This document shows positions 3,056 to 5,593 of a DNA stretch of 5,593 bases, in pieces. This stretch comes from Methanobacteriaceae archaeon (GTDB lineage: Archaea > Methanobacteriota > Methanobacteria > Methanobacteriales > Methanobacteriaceae). Within the stretch, counting starts at the first letter, position 1. The number at the start of each line of letters is the position of its first letter. The position numbers and the translations under genes were made by a program. The notes under the pieces are model-generated. The model was not told the origin of the DNA and did not search any database. It was given only the letters and a program-made list of their open reading frames with translations. The DNA is taken from the NCBI GenBank assembly GCA_030693105.1, contig JAUYBK010000205.1:1-5593 (forward strand), given 5' to 3'.

Positions 3056-5593
3056 TTATTCCCTTTTTTTATAGACTACTCCTTCATTACCATCTACCAC
3101 TAACTCTTCCCCTGTTTTAAAAATTGATGTCGCTCCTTTAACAGCAGTTACCGCCGGTATTCTATATTCACGGGAAATTACAGCACCATGGGATAATATT
3201 CCTCCGGTTTCGGTAATAAGACCACCTATCTTGGAAAATATGGCGGTCCAAGCCGGATCGGTGTTGCTGGTAATAAGAATATCATTATCTTCCAGTTGTG
3301 ATAATTCTTCAATAGATTCCACCACTCTGGCTAATCCCTGGAATGTTCCGGGACTGGCTGCTGCACCATAAATTGCATTCTGGTCATATTCGGTAACAGT
3401 ATCATCAAATTCAATCCCGTTTTTTAAGAATTTTGGTGGAAGTGATGATTTATATCTATAAAATTCCTTTTTTCTTTTTAGAATTTTATCCCTTACTTTT
3501 AAAACAACGTTTTCATCTGATAAACGGTTTATATCAAAAAACATGAATAATTCTTTTTCATAAAGGAAGAAAACATCATTTACTTCATCAATAATTTTTT
3601 TTACCTTTAATCTTCTTCCCATTTCCAAGAGCATCAATCTTTGACGGAAAAGTAGGTGATCTAAATAAAATCTCTGGTTTTCCCTAAATATTAAATAGGT
3701 TTGCGCTAAATTAAGCACCATTCTAAATAGTTTAGCTTTGAAAAACCCACCTTTTTGTTTTTTTATTCTCTTTAAAACTTCTTTTTCGGTTTTAAATCTA
3801 TTTTTACGACTTTCTAATTCTTTTTTTCTTAAATCTAAATCAGAAGAAGATAATAATTTAATAACTCCCAATACATATGCTTTATCTTCCCTCCAGCGAG
3901 GATATAATATTTCACGAGTATTGGAACGGTGCCCATAATCGGTAATAAACAAATCAAAATCGTTTTTAAAATTTAAATTAGAAGAAATTAACTTCTCAAT
4001 TTCTACATCACCTAATGTACTCACATCATCAAGGGAATTTAGTTTTGCCAGTAAATCAGGGTCTTTTCTTAAATTTTTGGCCAAATCAGAAAATTTAATA
4101 TTCATTTGAACAGTTTTATTATCATCTAAACCTGAAATTAAACCAGCATAAAGAGAGCCATCCTTATCGTCCAGCCATTCCACCAACCAGTTTTTGATCA
4201 TTAAGTTAGTTGCTATGGAATGAGAAACCATACCATATCTTATCAGTTGATAGTGTTTGATACCGGATTTTTCAATATCATTATAAAGTGATAAGAGTTC
4301 TGTGTCACTTAGTTTATCTAAATCAGTCTGGTCGAAATAAACACACTTTTCCATAAATCCTTTGGCCCATTTTCGATAGGCTTTATCGGTCTTGTGCATC
4401 ATTCCATCCGGGTCACGGATAGCTACTAAAATTTGTGAAAGTAATGTTTTATGTAATAGGGAAGGGTACTGTGATATTCTTTCCTGATCGGCTAATGGGA
4501 AATAATTTAACAACTCTTTAGACCTGGCAAATTTTGGATAATATGAAAAGGCTTTTTCTAAAACCCAACTATTAAAATAAACCCTTGATTTATGGAGTTT
4601 TAAGAGTTTAGAGTCTGTTATTTCTTTATATCCCATTATCCGGGCACCTTCATGATTCACATAATCGGTGAGCATTTTACCCATAACATCATAAAACAGG
4701 GGAGTGGTGGCATCCGCCCAGTACTCATCCCCATAAGCTCTAGTCCATAAAATATCATCTTTATCAGTGGTAAGAGTGGTTACTGGTCGAGATTGAAGAA
4801 TATAAATAGTAGGGGTATTTTTTTCACATTCTAGGGCCCATTCAATATCTTGAGCTACACCAAAAAATTCTTCAAGTTCTATTCCCGTCTTTAGTAATTT
4901 TTGAAGAATTTTTTCATTGAGGCTTGATTTTTCCTGCTCTTCTTCATTTATAGTAGTTAAAGTGTTTTTGCCGTTTTTAAGGAAATATCCTTTCTTTTTT
5001 GTTTTAATATTTTTTTGGACAATATTTCCATCTCTTTTTAGAACAAAAATATCGGGGGTGACTATTCCCGAGGCAATGGCTTCACCAAGACCCCAGGTGG
5101 ACTCCATAACAATATCATTACTTCCATTAACCGGATTAGCGGTGAACATCACTCCACTGATATCAGCATTGACCATTTTTTGTACTACTACTGCTATTCC
5201 GGCAGCTGTTAGTTCGGTGTCTAAATGTCCGATTGAAGAATCATGCCTATATTTCACGGCACGATCAGTCCAATAAGACGCCCAACATTCAATTACTTTT
5301 TCTAAAATGTCTTCCTTTTTTATATTTAGAAAACTATCCAGCTGTCCTGCAAAACTGGCATCGGCCAGATCTTCAGCTACTGCCGATGATCTTACCGCAT
5401 AATATCCATCCGGAAGAGTTATTATTTTATTATTAATTGTTAAAAACAGATTTAGAGGTAAATCATCTCTTTTTATTATGCTTCGAATTGACGAACATCC
5501 ATAAGAGATAGAATCTTCGTTGTTAAAATCAATAGAATCAAGTATTTTAGATATTTTACCTTCTAATTCTTTTTTAATAAAAAAATTATAGGC
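3056..5593 (-). CDS. Rifampin-phosphotransferase-like PEP-utilising enzyme, 5' end beyond the window
   Basis: The frame is open from the right edge for 845 codons. Numbered from the edge, the ATP-grasp domain (about 1-270) shows VRSSAVAEDLADASFAGQ (67-84), SGVMFTANP (146-154), WGLGEA (167-172), QDIEWALE (248-255) and LQSRPVT (266-272). A long helical middle carries YGHR (553-556) and PRWRE (565-569). The C-terminal swivelling domain (about 743-845) holds TGGILSHGAV with catalytic His802. The protein ends there, without the PEP/pyruvate TIM barrel of PEP synthase or pyruvate phosphate dikinase. This order matches rifampin phosphotransferase, which uses ATP to phosphorylate its substrate through histidine, giving AMP and phosphate. 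By comparison with that family about 45-50 N-terminal residues lie outside the window, including the glycine-rich GGKG-type motif. The in-frame GTG at 5257 is internal, since conserved ATP-grasp sequence precedes it. Family confidence is high; the substrate is unknown and, in an archaeon, unlikely to be rifampin. Confidence 0.88.
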   Translation of the reverse strand, partial: AYNFFIKKELEGKISKILDSIDFNNEDSISYGCSSIRSIIKRDDLPLNLFLTINNKIITLPDGYYAVRSSAVAEDLADASFAGQLDSFLNIKKEDILEKVIECWASYWTDRAVKYRHDSSIGHLDTELTAAGIAVVVQKMVNADISGVMFTANPVNGSNDIVMESTWGLGEAIASGIVTPDIFVLKRDGNIVQKNIKTKKKGYFLKNGKNTLTTINEEEQEKSSLNEKILQKLLKTGIELEEFFGVAQDIEWALECEKNTPTIYILQSRPVTTLTTDKDDILWTRAYGDEYWADATTPLFYDVMGKMLTDYVNHEGARIMGYKEITDSKLLKLHKSRVYFNSWVLEKAFSYYPKFARSKELLNYFPLADQERISQYPSLLHKTLLSQILVAIRDPDGMMHKTDKAYRKWAKGFMEKCVYFDQTDLDKLSDTELLSLYNDIEKSGIKHYQLIRYGMVSHSIATNLMIKNWLVEWLDDKDGSLYAGLISGLDDNKTVQMNIKFSDLAKNLRKDPDLLAKLNSLDDVSTLGDVEIEKLISSNLNFKNDFDLFITDYGHRSNTREILYPRWREDKAYVLGVIKLLSSSDLDLRKKELESRKNRFKTEKEVLKRIKKQKGGFFKAKLFRMVLNLAQTYLIFRENQRFYLDHLLFRQRLMLLEMGRRLKVKKIIDEVNDVFFLYEKELFMFFDINRLSDENVVLKVRDKILKRKKEFYRYKSSLPPKFLKNGIEFDDTVTEYDQNAIYGAAASPGTFQGLARVVESIEELSQLEDNDILITSNTDPAWTAIFSKIGGLITETGGILSHGAVISREYRIPAVTAVKGATSIFKTGEELVVDGNEGVVYKKRE

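Noticed and set aside
4917..5276. 119-codon open frame on the plus strand
   Set aside because: It is antisense to the conserved ATP-grasp domain of the phosphotransferase and its phenylalanine/serine-rich translation is typical of the complement of AT-rich coding sequence.
3056..5593. PEP synthase (ppsA) or pyruvate phosphate dikinase
   Set aside because: In those enzymes the phosphohistidine domain is in the middle and a TIM barrel follows; here the protein stops right after the histidine domain.

Overview
The window is AT-rich (well under 40% G+C by eye, with intergenic stretches poorer still). It looks like a methanogenic archaeon of the Methanobacterium type. The reasons are a stand-alone receiver-domain response regulator of the kind multiplied in Methanobacteriales, Shine-Dalgarno sequences close to GGAGGTGA, AT-rich TATA-like boxes, and oligo-T tracts where transcripts should end. 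This assignment is inference from style and protein recall, not from a marker gene.

Layout from left to right. Positions 1-89 may hold the last 28 codons of a gene entering from the left (weak). Positions 90-304 are an AT-rich upstream region ending in a near-perfect ribosome binding site. Positions 305-721 (+) encode a 138-residue helix-turn-helix protein of the phage/mobile-element type. Positions 722-1496 contain no convincing gene. They do hold several copies of a short motif (TTTTACTTCGC / GCGAAGTAAAA), one pair forming a palindrome across the stop codon of the HTH gene, plus plus-strand terminator-like hairpins. Positions 1497-1886 (-) encode a receiver-only response regulator with its own putative promoter and oligo-T terminator. 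Positions 2121-2999 (-) encode a lipocalin-like protein of the DUF7064/DUF7065 (AttH/CrtC-like) type. Positions 3056-5593 (-) encode most of a large PEP-synthase-related phosphotransferase that runs off the right edge.

The most interesting part is the two-gene minus-strand unit at 2121-5593. The large enzyme has an N-terminal ATP-grasp domain, a long helical middle and a C-terminal swivelling phosphohistidine domain, but no pyruvate/PEP TIM barrel after the histidine domain. That is the architecture of rifampin phosphotransferase rather than of PEP synthase, so it probably moves a phosphate from ATP through histidine to a small molecule. The gene 56 bases downstream encodes a lipocalin-like fold known or suspected to handle hydrophobic small molecules. 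Archaeal RNA polymerase is not the target of rifampicin, so the natural substrate is likely something else. Together they look like an uncharacterised small-molecule phosphorylation and binding or tailoring module.

The response regulator is separated from this unit by a hairpin and its own leader, so it is probably transcribed on its own. The HTH gene and its repeat-rich downstream region look like accessory DNA.
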